Assembly: GCF_003369915.1 (NCBI RefSeq)
Contig: NC_046675.1
Coordinates: forward strand, 744,001-808,000
Length of the DNA: 64,000 nucleotides
Direction of reading: 5' to 3'
Source: Drosophila miranda
Lineage: Eukaryota; Arthropoda; Insecta; Diptera; Drosophilidae
How positions within the stretch are numbered: the first letter of the stretch is position 1; the number at the start of each line of letters is the position of its first letter. This document shows, piece after piece, positions 45,803 to 57,303 of the stretch. Below the pieces are notes generated by a model. The model saw only the letters and a list, made by a program, of their open reading frames with translations, was not told the origin of the DNA and ran no database searches. Position numbers and translations under genes: made by a program.

Positions 45803-48800
45803 ATGATGGAAAGCCACAGCGGAGCCGGAGCCGGGGTGGAGGACTCTCCGGACACTGAGATCAACTGGAGTAACTGGAGCACACCCGCCGTCATGCTGTA
45901 CAATGCCATGAGCAGTGTCACGCCCGTCCCAGACTTCAGCCAGGACTTTGGTCTGCCCAGCAACGCCTACAATCTCAGCCAAACGTAAGTTGAGCCTTTG
46001 ACCCCCCTTGCTAATGCCTAATTATGACGCACAACTCAATTAATTCCCACACATGCGCCCCCCTCCCCCCACCGGAGGGAGGGGAAGCAAAGCCCATAAA
46101 TTCGTGGAGCTCGTGCCTCTCCGCTTCGCCTCTGTACGAGTTTTACGAGTGCGAGTGCGAGTTCGAGTGCGAGTATGCATCTCTAATGATGCCTTCATTG
46201 CGCCATTCAATCATTCATTCAGACACATCCGCTTGCTCCCTCCAGTCCCAATCCCAGTCTCCGTGCCGGGCTCTTTATTTCCGTTTCAAATACGCTGGAG
46301 AGGCACGCGGAAAGCAGAGACTCGTAGCATTCAGGAAAACATACTATACACAGAAGAGGAATAGGTTCCATACTTGATCCAGCCTTGGGCTGTTTGTCGG
46401 CTCGTCTCCCAGCAACGTCTCCAGGCTGCAAAAAAAACGCCGACAGTTCTTATGCATAGACCATGGCCTCCCCTCCCCTCTACAATTACTGCAGTAAAAT
46501 CCGCTGCAGACTCGACTCGGCTTGGGCTGTGGCTGTGGCATTCAGAGTCAGATAATTATTATGCCATGACTGCGTTTGACGCATCGAAAATACATTTTCC
46601 GAGTGGCTTTTCTGTGTTTTTTTGTCGTATTTTTTGAGACTCTGAGGCTCTGTCCTCGATCCTGTAATAACAGCCCCAAGTATCATTTGCTGTTTCTACT
46701 GCTGCCTATTCTTTGCCTTTTTCGAACTGCCTGTTTGTTTGCTTCTGATTCATGGGAAAATATAGAAGGGAAAAACTAAACAAAAGCTGACCGCTTCAAT
46801 AAAACGAAGCTCATATACCCTATCAATTCCTACTAAGTTCCAAGGCTTCATTGTCCAGGGAATCGAGTAGATTTGATTATGAAATTTTGATATTCCCAAG
46901 GTATCATTGTATTATCAGTTTCTCTAAGCAAATAGTATACCCTTTGCTCTCTTTCAATGCGATATTTAAACCTCAAAAGCAGGCCCATCAACATTTCGTT
47001 TTTTCATTGTTTGCCATGACATGAATTGCCGCCGGAGGCTGCATTCCCGCTCTGCGTAGGCTTTTCTCCTTCCCTTCTGGAAACCCATAAAAACAAATCA
47101 ATAATCCTCTTTGCAGTGGGCCCTTAAACAAATGGGAACTTATGTAGTAAATCCCCAGCAGTTCGTCATGTGAGGAAAGGGCTCTGCTCTGCCCTGCTCT
47201 GTAAAGTGAGAATTACTTATGTGAGCACTTTTTTAATTGCTCTGAAGAGCGAAAGCAAACTCTAATGACTCACCGGCGCTGGTGCTTGCCTGCTCCTGGT
47301 CCTGGTCCTGGCCTGGCCTGACAGTTATGGGCCTTCTTCAACACAATACGTGCATATTAAATGACATCGCCAGGGCCCTCCCTCTCCGTCTCCCCGTTGT
47401 ACAAAGATGTATATAGTATGTCCAATAAAGACCGACTAGCGGACTAGCGGACAGGCCGACTAGCGGACTAAAGGGCTATCGGGGGCTGCAGGACGGAGTT
47501 GAGTTGGCGCCACAGAAATCCTTTCCCTCCTGCGGCTGGTCCACGCTCCACGCGGCATGCTCCTGGGCCGTGCTCCATTTCCTTGCCGTCTATTCAAACA
47601 CTTTCGTAGATGTGAACCTAAATAAACAAGCCGCCGAGGCACAGGCACACGAAATATTAAAAAGATGACGACAACAGCAGCAGCCGATGGGCTCCAGCAC
47701 AGCCGCCCTGCCTACCTTCCTTCCTCTGCAGCTCCAGCACCCTCAATGTTTTATGTGGCAGACGGCGATGCAGAGAAACACGGATTTGTCAACGCACGCA
47801 CAATTACACATGCTTAATAGCGACAACATCCTGGAATCCAGGATCCTAGCACACACAAACCCCAGCCCGCACACTCATTCTCTTGGTTACATAGACACAT
47901 CACATCACCACCCACTTGGCAGTCGTTTAGGGCGAAGCGGTGGGACGACATGAAACATAACACACACTTAATCTCGATGTCACTAATTCCCCATTGTTCC
48001 TCCATCCTCCGTTCTCCGTTCTCCATGGCTCCATGGCTCCATGGCTCCTCCCTCCCTCCCTCCAGTTTGCAGACTCCGACGGGCCTGCCATCCTCCGAGG
48101 CTCCCAACGGGGAAGGGAACGAGGCAGCGGCGGCAATGGAGACAGCCGGCTCGTTTGCATTCGTGATGCCCTGGTGGCGTCAGATCCTGTGGAGCATACT
48201 CTTTGGCGGCATGGTCATTGTGGCAACAGGCGGCAACCTAATTGTTGTATGGATTGTGATGACCACCAAGCGCATGCGAACAGTCACCAACTATTTCATA
48301 GGTGAGTACGTTTCGCGTATGATACGTTACGTGGCCAGGCACGTGGGCAAACATTGCGTATACGCAATGCAAATATCACGCATACGACTGCGGGTGTTTC
48401 CCTCTGGCCAAACACAGCAATCGACCCAAATCATTAACGCTCCCCATTCATTACTGCATATTCAACAGCACTGATTGTGTCGTTAATTATCTTTGCTTTT
48501 GTATTTGCATGCTTCGCATTTGTATCTTTTTTGGTTAAATTCAATCTGTTTAAGCTGCAGCTGTACCCTAGGTCCAATTAGGTGCACTGCTCCTTTGGGT
48601 AATGTCACCTTTCAACGCTTCATTTAGGGCTGAGTGCCCGCAGGGGAACTTAAGAAAACTACCAAACATTTGGCCATGTTGAGGTGGGGGGCGGGGCAGC
48701 TATGATGTCATTAATTTTAATATCCTCTGCCTCGAGCCAGGCAGTACAATCAAGCCATCAAGTTTGCCTGTTAAGCTTGCAATGGCCTTTAATAATTGAA

Positions 48801-51800
48801 TCTCTCGTTCAGTCACGTCTCGGAGTGCATTTTGCAGTGTCAGGTGGCCCTTGGGATCCACAGGAATGTTCATTTTGAGTTGAGCGACAATTTTAATAAT
48901 TCAAATGCCTGCTCTGACACACAAACTTTTTGACTCTTCGGAAGAGAAGTGTGTGTGTCCGTGTGTGTGTGTGTTTGTGTGTGCCAACTTTCTGCAGGAG
49001 TGCATAATCGTGAAAACGACATTAAGAGCATTATGATGCAGTCAAGGATGCCTCCTGGGTGTCGGTAAACTTTCCTGATGGACATACACTATGCACACAA
49101 TACACAATACGAGTACACCCAGGCACAAATGTACATTCGATTGCACGCAGCATATCATACCATACTCGTACATATCTGAATATTGTACGCTGTAGGAGGC
49201 AGTGCAGTTGCAGGGTCGAAACCATTAGAGGGCTAGAAGACGGAAAAAGTGCACAAAAGCATGGGAAAAACAATGGCTAAGCCCCTCCCCCCTTGGCCTG
49301 CGTGTCCTCCCAGTCCTGTGTCCAAGATCAAAATCAAACAATGGAAAAGGCAAAGTGGATGCTCGGCCAGCCCCTGCTCCGGCTCGTGCCTGCCTCTGGT
49401 GGCTACCCCTAGCATCGGTAATCGGATGCCGGCTCTTTCAGTAATGATTATTATCATTATTATGTAAACTACGTAAATGCCCGTTGAGCTCGAAGGCTTT
49501 GGCAGGGCTTTCCATGATGAATTTGCATTTATAAATACTTACTTACACATCACATCGGCGCCAATCATTATTATTGCTAACAAGTTCTGACGTTTTAAAC
49601 ATTTCGGGAGCACGAAAATTGTACATTCACATCACAATCATTTGAGGCACCTCCAGAGGGCCTTATTGTGGGCGGCTGTCGTGGCAGTGGGTGGCTGTGG
49701 GGGGCTGATAATCTTCTTTGGGTTCATTATCAATGCGTATTTGCATCTTTTGTTTGAGTTTGGCGAGCAGAAAAGAGTATTTGGAGCCACGCCAGAGTCG
49801 CCTGACTTTCCGACTGAAGGAAGACAATGCTTGAAAGTCGTTTTTTCTCTTTTTGTTGTGTAAATATTTATAGAAAAATTATAAGGAACGCCCAGCTGGC
49901 AGCTGCAAGCAGATTTTAATACTTAATTATTTGCCATTAATTAGTTTTTGGAACTGAGAGTATTTTCGGTGTAGTGTAGTCATGGAATTTTATCTGTCGG
50001 CGGAACGGGGCGGCATAGCTGAAAAGTTTCCTTTTGTTATTAATTAAAATGAGGCTGAATCGATATTTGGCTACGTGGCGTGGCCACAGGCCCCCACGGG
50101 TACCCACAACCAGAGGAGATCGAGTAGGGTAGGTCGTTTGGTCGAAATTCGAATGCGACACGTCGCGACGTGTCGTGGGCGGCAGAGAGAAGAATAACTA
50201 GAAAATGGAACATGGAAGGTGGGACTTGGAAGGTGGAACATGGAACATGGAACACGGGGCTAATGTTCAGCAGAGAACATTTGTTTTATTGTTTGTGCTG
50301 TTGTTCTTCGAGTGTTCTTTGTCGCCTTATCTTCGGGGAGATAATGAAAAGTAAACAAAGGCGAAGACACTTTCCCTTTCTTCGTTTTTCCTATCGCTTT
50401 CTGCTGTTCTGTGGCCGCTGTGACTGCTGATTCATTAGCATGTGAATCGTTACACGGCATGCAAATGGAACACAATAAAAAGTATATCAAGTAATGAATG
50501 ATGGACCCAACGGATGCGGACGCGGATGCGGATACGGATGGACATGGACCCTTGATTGCCATTCAGCTGTCAGGCAAACAAATATGGCTGGCTCCCACTC
50601 AAGAGGAACTGGCAGTAAAGGTGAAAGTGCACTTTATGCCCCACTAATTACAAATGTACAACGCATAAATAACAACCAAAGGTGTGTCCTTCCTGCCTCC
50701 AGCCCCCCCGCAATTAGAAATGTTCTTTGTCGTTCCTTTTTTTGTTTTTTTCCTTATCCCATATTTTGCTTAGGCAGAGTTTCTGATTCGGCTCTTTTCC
50801 GTGCTTCCATTTCCGCCAGTGAATCTCTCCATTGCGGACGCGATGGTCTCGAGTCTGAACGTAACCTTCAACTACTACTACATGCTGGACAGCGACTGGC
50901 CCTTCGGCGAGCTCTACTGCAAAATCTCGCAGTTCATCGCCATGCTGAGCATCTGCGCCTCGGTCTTCACCCTCATGGCCATCTCCATCGACAGGTGAGT
51001 GGATACCCAAACAAAAACCCATACCCATACCCATACCCATGCCCCCCCGACATGCCGACAAAGGACGGCAACTTATGAATACTTCAGGGGACACGCTTCA
51101 TTCCAGAGAGACCCATATCAATCACGACTTCAAGTGCTCTAAATATGATAGATTTCCGTCTGAGAGCCGATGTATGTCTGTCTATTTTGCATATAACCCA
51201 TTCAGTTCAGGGAGATTTTTCCTGCCATCATAAACGATTGCCTGTCAAAAAAGGCAAATCCCAAACAAAACGGAATCTAGAGAAATTAATCTATTGGAAA
51301 ATCCATTCGTATTGATCTAATAGAGCTGTATGGCAACCAATTATTTAGAGCCTATTACTCGTTACTTGTTGTAGATTGTTGTTGTATCCTAGTCCGCATC
51401 CGCACTTAATGGTCCTTGATCTGATGAGGAGCCTCCAAATTCCACATTGCAGCCCGAAAAGTGAAGGGATTAATTTAATTTTGTGTTGGGGCCTGCCGCT
51501 AAATTGCATTTTACGGAGTTTTTTCGGGGTCTGTAATCAGCTTACGGCTTCCGGGTCGCTCGTTCGCTGCCAAAAGTTTCAGAATGGATAGGGGGGGATG
51601 TTCAGGGATGTGTTCCCCCTTTTATTGTATTAAAAATGGCGCTCCACTGCATTGCTTTTGTTTTTTTTCCTCCAGATACGTGGCCATTATGCGGCCGCTG
51701 CAGCCCCGGATGAGCAAGCGATGCAATTTGGCCATTGCAGCGGTCATCTGGCTGGCCTCCACACTCATCTCCTGCCCCATGATGATCTTCTACAAGACCG

Positions 51801-54482
51801 AGGAGGTGCCTGTCAAGGGCCAGAGCCCACGGACTGTCTGCTACCCGGAATGGCCGGACGGTCAGACCAACCATTCCATGCTGGAGTACATGTGAGTATT
51901 CCATCAAGAAATCAATCCAGGTAGAGACACAGGAAACAAGGGGAAACAAGTCCCCATCACTGAGGTTGTATTTACGAGCATAGGGGCTTTTCAGTGACAT
52001 GTTTCCCTCAATCCCACAATCCCACGGGGGAACACACAAGTCAAGAACAATACTGGACTGGACAGGGTAGCTCTTCCCGAAACGAAGGTGCATGGACGGC
52101 AATCAGAGACTGCAACATTGGATCTCCGGATGGCATCCGCGGATAGGAGATAGAAGTCGTAAAAGCGGACATTTCGAATGTCAGTTTCGCAGTGAGTTGA
52201 CAAACGAAACAGCCAAAACCCAAGGCAACCAGCCAACCCACCAACTGACATAAAAAACAGGCGACAGAGAGGCGGAACAGAGTTCGGGCTAACAGGATTG
52301 AGCACAGGGGGAGAGGGGCATATGAAACGTGTTGCTTTTTACAGCCATTTTGTACGGCAATTTGGTTGAAGCGCTCACTGTATCCTGTCGGTGTGTCCTG
52401 TGTGTGCTGTGTGTGCTGTGTGTCCTGTGTGTCCTGTCTGTCCCACATGCAAGGCCATTAATTTTAGATTCACTCCAAATTGCTACTTACTCAATAAACC
52501 AACTCATAACAACAATGTACCATAGACTCATAGATACTAAACGGCATAAAAGCATTGCCTGACCAATTTAAAGGATTGTAACCACTATCTGTGTGACTTC
52601 TGCTCTGCTCCTTCGTTTAGCTACAACATACTCATCATGATACTCACCTACATTCTGCCCATTGTGTCCATGACGGTCACCTACTCGCGCGTGGGCATCG
52701 AGCTGTGGGGCTCAAAGACCATCGGCGAGTGCACGCCCAGGCAAACGGAAAACGTCCGCAGCAAACGGCGGGTGAGAGCTATGAATTATGAATCCTTGTG
52801 TACCTAATATTAAATTGAGCTTCTATCAGTTGATTTTGCATTTATTTGGAGCTTCTTTAAGTGGCACAGCATATATATCTATTCATTTTCTGCTTAGGTG
52901 GTGAAAATGATGATTGTGGTCGTGCTGATATTCGCCATTTGCTGGCTGCCCTTCCACAGCTACTTCATCGTCACGTCCTGCTACCCGGACATCACCGAGG
53001 CGCCCTTCATCCAGGAACTTTATTTGGCCATATACTGGCTGGCCATGAGCAACTCCATGTATAATCCCATTATTTACTGCTGGATGAATTCGCGGTGAGT
53101 ACGCTGTGGCACCACAAATTATGTCATTTGCAGTTGAATTCGCATCAGGACGGGGCCCTCAGCTAAGTTTCTTTTGGGGGGCATCCCAGCAAGGGAGCCG
53201 CCGACAGATAAGTTGATTGGTTGGCTCTCGATTTTCCCCTGCTTGAAATTAAGTACAGTACTTGCTGTGCTGGCAGTCTGTACATTCTGTACAGCCCTGC
53301 TGGCGTCAATGAACCCCAATGCACGCTTCGAATAAACATAGTTTGCTAATCCACGACACCGAACCGATGGATATTCATATCCCAACGAAAAATAACACAA
53401 AATGTCAACGCGGATGTGTACAAATTGACTGTTGGCTGTTCACGCGCCAGTGTCCGTGTCCGGGTCCGTATCCGTGTGCGTATCCGGGAAAACGTAACGA
53501 TTGCAATTAATTTCGCTCAGTCAGCGGATATCTGACTATGGGTGGAGTGGTTCGATGGCCTTAAAAGGGGACAGGGAAGGGCCAGGACCGCAGCCAGAGC
53601 CAGTCCATTGACGGAGCCCCTTATGCAAATGACAGAGGACAAGGACAGTGGAGGTGTTTGTTAATTTATACGGCGGTACGCGGTACTCATAGGGTCTATA
53701 AATTGTAATCTAAAGAGCTCGCGAGTAACCTGTCGCTCGATCTAGTGGAGCAACGGCGAACGCTAGAACGCTAGAACGGAAGCGGAAATAGATAATCGAG
53801 GAGCCCCGCCACGCCCTGCGCATAAAATTGAGTTTTATTTACATTCCGTTCTGTAGGTATTCTGCAGGTTCCAGCTTGTAGTGTATATTTTCACTGTCTT
53901 TGCAGCTTTCGGTACGGGTTCAAGATGGTCTTTCGTTGGTGTCTGTTTGTGCGGGTGGGCGCGGACTCTCTCAACCGAAGGGATAACCTGACTTCGCGGT
54001 ACTCCTGCTCCGGCTCGCCAGATCACAATCGCATCAAGCGCAATGGTAAGCATTCGGAGGGCGGCCAAGAGGCTAATGGCAGAGCTAATGAGTTCCATAT
54101 GTCGATAGATACACAGAAGTCGATACTTTACACCTGCCCCAGCTCACCGAAATCGCATCGAATTTCCCATTGTGGTGAGAGAAGCGCCCTCTCATGGTTA
54201 TTGATGAGCGCCCACGACTTAATTATGTTCTTTACTCATTTGCTCCCAGGAGTTCTCCGCAATGCGCCGCTGCGATCCAGCCAGCAGCATGAGGTCCTGC
54301 ACCGCCACTCGGCGCCAGCGGAGCACCTGAGCCTGAGCCACAGCAACAGCAACAGCAACAGGAAGCGAATGCCATACCAGCAGGAGCTGCAGCACCGCTG
54401 GACCGGACAGAGCAGTGGTGCCTCTAATACCAGCAGTTCCGCCTTGGCAATGGAAGGTCAGACCACTCAGCTGCTCTCCTGA
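45803..54482 (+). CDS. TkR99D: Tachykinin-like peptide receptor, class A GPCR
   Basis: Nine coding exons: 45803-45984, 48066-48301, 50820-50994, 51676-51891, 52621-52771, 52898-53094, 53906-54045, 54109-54174, 54250-54482; 531 residues. The extracellular N-terminus has NWSNWSTPA with N-glycosylation sites. The seven helices run from [15 protein letters not shown] (TM1) to [18 protein letters not shown] (TM7 with NPIIY). Rhodopsin-family marks: [12 protein letters not shown] in TM2, the DRY motif split over the exon 3/4 junction (ISIDRYVAI), and [12 protein letters not shown] in TM6. The tail has serine/threonine-rich likely phosphorylation sites and an SNSNSN run. It is the receptor for fly tachykinins, coupled to calcium/cAMP signalling in brain and gut. 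A second ATG follows directly at 45806. The TGA stop is followed by C and a long open frame, listed separately. Confidence 0.96.
46145..46176. repeat. CGAGTG hexamer microsatellite in a TkR99D intron
   Basis: About five units of CGAGTG/CGAGTT, intronic. Confidence 0.75.
52388..52441. repeat. CTGTGTGT(G/C) tandem repeat in a TkR99D intron
   Basis: Five or so imperfect 10-base units of the form CTGTGTGTGC or CTGTGTGTCC. Confidence 0.7.
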
Positions 54483-54683
54483 CAGCCGGTTGGCCTGACC
54501 CCGACGAACCCGACGAACCCGACGGTGCCGATGGAAAGCGTTGAGATGCAGATGCAGACACAGATAGTCTCCTCATCGCCCTACAACAATAACTATAGAG
54601 GCGCCAACCTGGGAGGCCGGACTGGGCCAGGGACAGGGTCAGGGAATGGCAATGATGCAGCCGATGACAAAACCTGGCTATAA
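54483..54683 (+). CDS. Candidate stop-codon readthrough extension of TkR99D
   Basis: Directly after the TGA (54480-54482), whose next base is C, the same frame stays open for 66 sense codons up to TAA at 54681-54683. TGA-C is the most readthrough-prone stop context in Drosophila. The extension starts QPVGLTPTNPTNP, has a QMQTQIVSSSPYNNN stretch, a glycine-rich segment, then DDKTWL at the end. The final T-W-L fits a class I PDZ ligand (S/T-x-hydrophobic). A 66-codon gap without a stop in a 3' UTR is not expected often by chance (about one in twenty at even base use, somewhat more in GC-rich sequence). It may also be plain UTR or part of an alternative splice form. Confidence 0.5.
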   Translation, partial: QPVGLTPTNPTNPTVPMESVEMQMQTQIVSSSPYNNNYRGANLGGRTGPGTGSGNGNDAADDKTWL

Positions 54684-54965
54684 GCTTACTTTATTTAGGT
54701 CTCGAATTTATACTTTTAGCAGGTCAAAAGCCAAACAGAAATATTGTATATCCTCCTTATACATACCACAGACAGTACCACAATATAACCCCAGCACTGC
54801 GACCGCCCATTGCACATATCATACGTAAATCGGTGGATTTTCATTTAACAGCACTACTTAAAGAAAGCTCTTTTGAAATCTGAAGGCTATTTCATCAGCA
54901 GGAAGGATACATCAAACTAAAGAGTCGAAAAAGTAAGAGTCCCCATATTTTGTATGTTTTTAAGG

Positions 54966-54973
54966 TGTAAATA
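54966..54973 (+). promoter_or_regulatory. Pumilio-type 3' UTR element (TGTAAATA)
   Basis: Exact UGUANAUA match in the predicted TkR99D 3' UTR. A second exact copy is at 55173-55180. Confidence 0.5.
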
Positions 54974-55104
54974 CTGTAATGGTTCCTCGAGTTTCCATTT
55001 CACTCGTCCCAATTCCAATCCAGTCTAATCGCAATCCCAATCCCATCAATCCGCTTTAAGCTGCCGTCTTAAGTTGTACAAAATATGTAATGAAGTAATC
55101 AACC

Positions 55105-55167
55105 TACGAGTGCGAGTACGAGTACGAGTGCGTGTTCGAGTGCGAGTACGAGTGCGAGTGCGAGTAT
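55105..55167 (+). repeat. CGAGTG/CGAGTA hexamer array in TkR99D 3' UTR
   Basis: About ten hexamer units just upstream of the second Pumilio-type site and 42 bases before the AATAAA at 55209-55214, so it would be part of the mature mRNA. Confidence 0.75.
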
Positions 55168-55172
55168 GTTCA

Positions 55173-55180
55173 TGTAAATA
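55173..55180 (+). promoter_or_regulatory. Second Pumilio-type 3' UTR element (TGTAAATA)
   Basis: Exact UGUANAUA match, 29 bases upstream of the likely TkR99D poly(A) signal AATAAA (55209-55214), which has a T/G-rich stretch (TTTTGTTTTGTGGTG) downstream. Confidence 0.5.
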
Positions 55181-55214
55181 TAAATGTCTGAATGTAAACC
55201 TCTTTGCGAATAAA

Positions 55215-57303
55215 ACGACTTGCTATTTATGAAATATTAAAAGCGTTTGATTCCGTTTTGTTTTGTGGTGCAAACATTTTAAACTGCCAACAGCTTTAAG
55301 AGGAGAGGAGTCCTCTATGCTCAGCCTCAGCCTCATTCTCATTCCTTGTTTATTTAAGTATTCCATCTATATTATATACGAGTATTTTTGGTGTGTGGAA
55401 TCTTTGGGAGAGTTGGGAGGCCTGGCCTAGAGTTGGAAACCCATCTGACAAATGTACAAAGTCCCCAGTGAGTGTGCAATACGAGTATGTACATATGTAT
55501 TTAAATATGAATAATCCGACTGCCAAGGGCGGTCCTTTCCCTCCCCTTACCGTTTCCTTCCCCTTTCTGCATCAGTGTCAAAATATATTTGAAATATGTT
55601 GAATATGTACATATGTAGGGTGCGGTGCCTTCGAATTTTTATTCTTAGAACTCCCTTCGAGCAACAGCTATGCTATCTATGCTGCTTGCTGGCGTATCAA
55701 TTTTTGATAAGTAACCATTTTAGGAGAAATTGCATTTGATTTTTGTATTTTATTTATGTGTGCTTTATGTGTGCGCACCACTTGAACGCCCGCCAATCCT
55801 CCCGAGTATATGGCTCATAGCATGTGTTGTTAATTTTCCACTGTTTCAATCTTATAAGCTATGAATAATTCGTTGTGTTTCCATTTTCCATTTTCCGTTG
55901 CGTGTATGTCCTTTTTGCAATAATCGTCGCAAATCCCGCAGTGACGTGGCTTCAAATCACCCGAGGCCTGTTTTAGTAATATTGGATTCAGCGGAAGTCA
56001 CATGAAATTATGCTTTGGCCAGATTTGTGCATAAATACTTACATGCCATTCCATTCCATTTTATTCCGCATGTGAACAAACATTCACGACACTCGTAAAT
56101 GGAAGCCAGAGCCGTAGCCAGAGCTCTTATGGCAGCACTTCCTCGAAGAACCCCCGCGAATCCTTCACTAAGTAGAAGGCGAAGCTGCCATAATGCATTA
56201 GTTGGTGGCCCTCAACGAATACCAATGTGTATGGTATACAAATGGTTGTGGAAGTAATGCTGTTTATGCTCATTTCAATTTCACTGCACAAAAAGCATTT
56301 TAAATGCAGGTTATTAGGCCTGTCTGCCTGCCTGCCTGTCGCATTCGAATGGAAATCGGTTGCATCTATTGAATTTCATTAATGCATAGGCATAGCTGTT
56401 GAAGGATGCATTTTAATTGGACAGCAAATGGTTCTGAAAGGGACTACTAAATTATATGAAAGCCCACTTTAAGGAGCAGGACACAGTGCTCTTATACATA
56501 CATTGTATATGCTTATGAATACCTCTACGACTGAGAACCGGACACAATAGGAGCCAACTTTAGGGCAAGAAACGGGGGAGTCGTAAAATGCACACCTTTT
56601 ATAAACATTAAACAATAGAAGGAAGGCATTTCAGTTCGTGTGTGCGAGTGTCTCGGTGCGGCGGTAGCTGTGGCTGTGGCTGTGCCTCCTCCCGGGACAT
56701 GTCAAACACATAAAGAAGGTCAACCTGGGGCGTCAATAAGCGCCTTGTGCAGGCACCCAGCAACCAGCAACCGGTGTGTGGGGGCTGCTTGCGGCTGCGG
56801 TACGCCAGCCCCAGCCATAATTGAATCCTCAGTTTGTGCACTGACTCGCTGCTGAGCCAAGAAGCCACAACCACAGCCAAGCAAGGCGAAGCGAGGAAAA
56901 AGGCGAAGCGTTCCAATCGGCGGCTTTTGTGGACGTCAAGTACATTTTTACAAGTTTCTGCTACTTGCATTGTTTTGGTCTAGATCGATTTATCTGTCCG
57001 CGCCATTAAAATGCATCCAAGTTCGAGCTGCAGTTCATTGGCGGAATGCCTGCACATAGTTTAAAGTTTTTGGTTTGTGGGTGGCTCCTAACCAAAATAC
57101 AATTTATTAAATTGCATTTTGCGGAGCGAACTTTTGGAGGGCTACCATCTTAAAGCTTGTTTATTACACTGCTTGGTTTTCCTATTTTTATTTCAAAAAG
57201 GTAACAAAAATTGTCTTTTGTTTTTGGCATAAAATATCGTACACATCAATTAAAACATAACTGGAGTTAGTCACGAGACTTCCTCCCTCCTAAATATACT
57301 TGG
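55215..57303. other. Spacer between TkR99D and Vps13B 3' ends
   Basis: AT-rich, no supported coding exon. Minus-strand AATAAA signals (TTTATT at 57160-57165 and 57187-57192) could end Vps13B. The rest shows nothing I can name apart from short TGTATAT and GTATGT runs. Confidence 0.55.
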
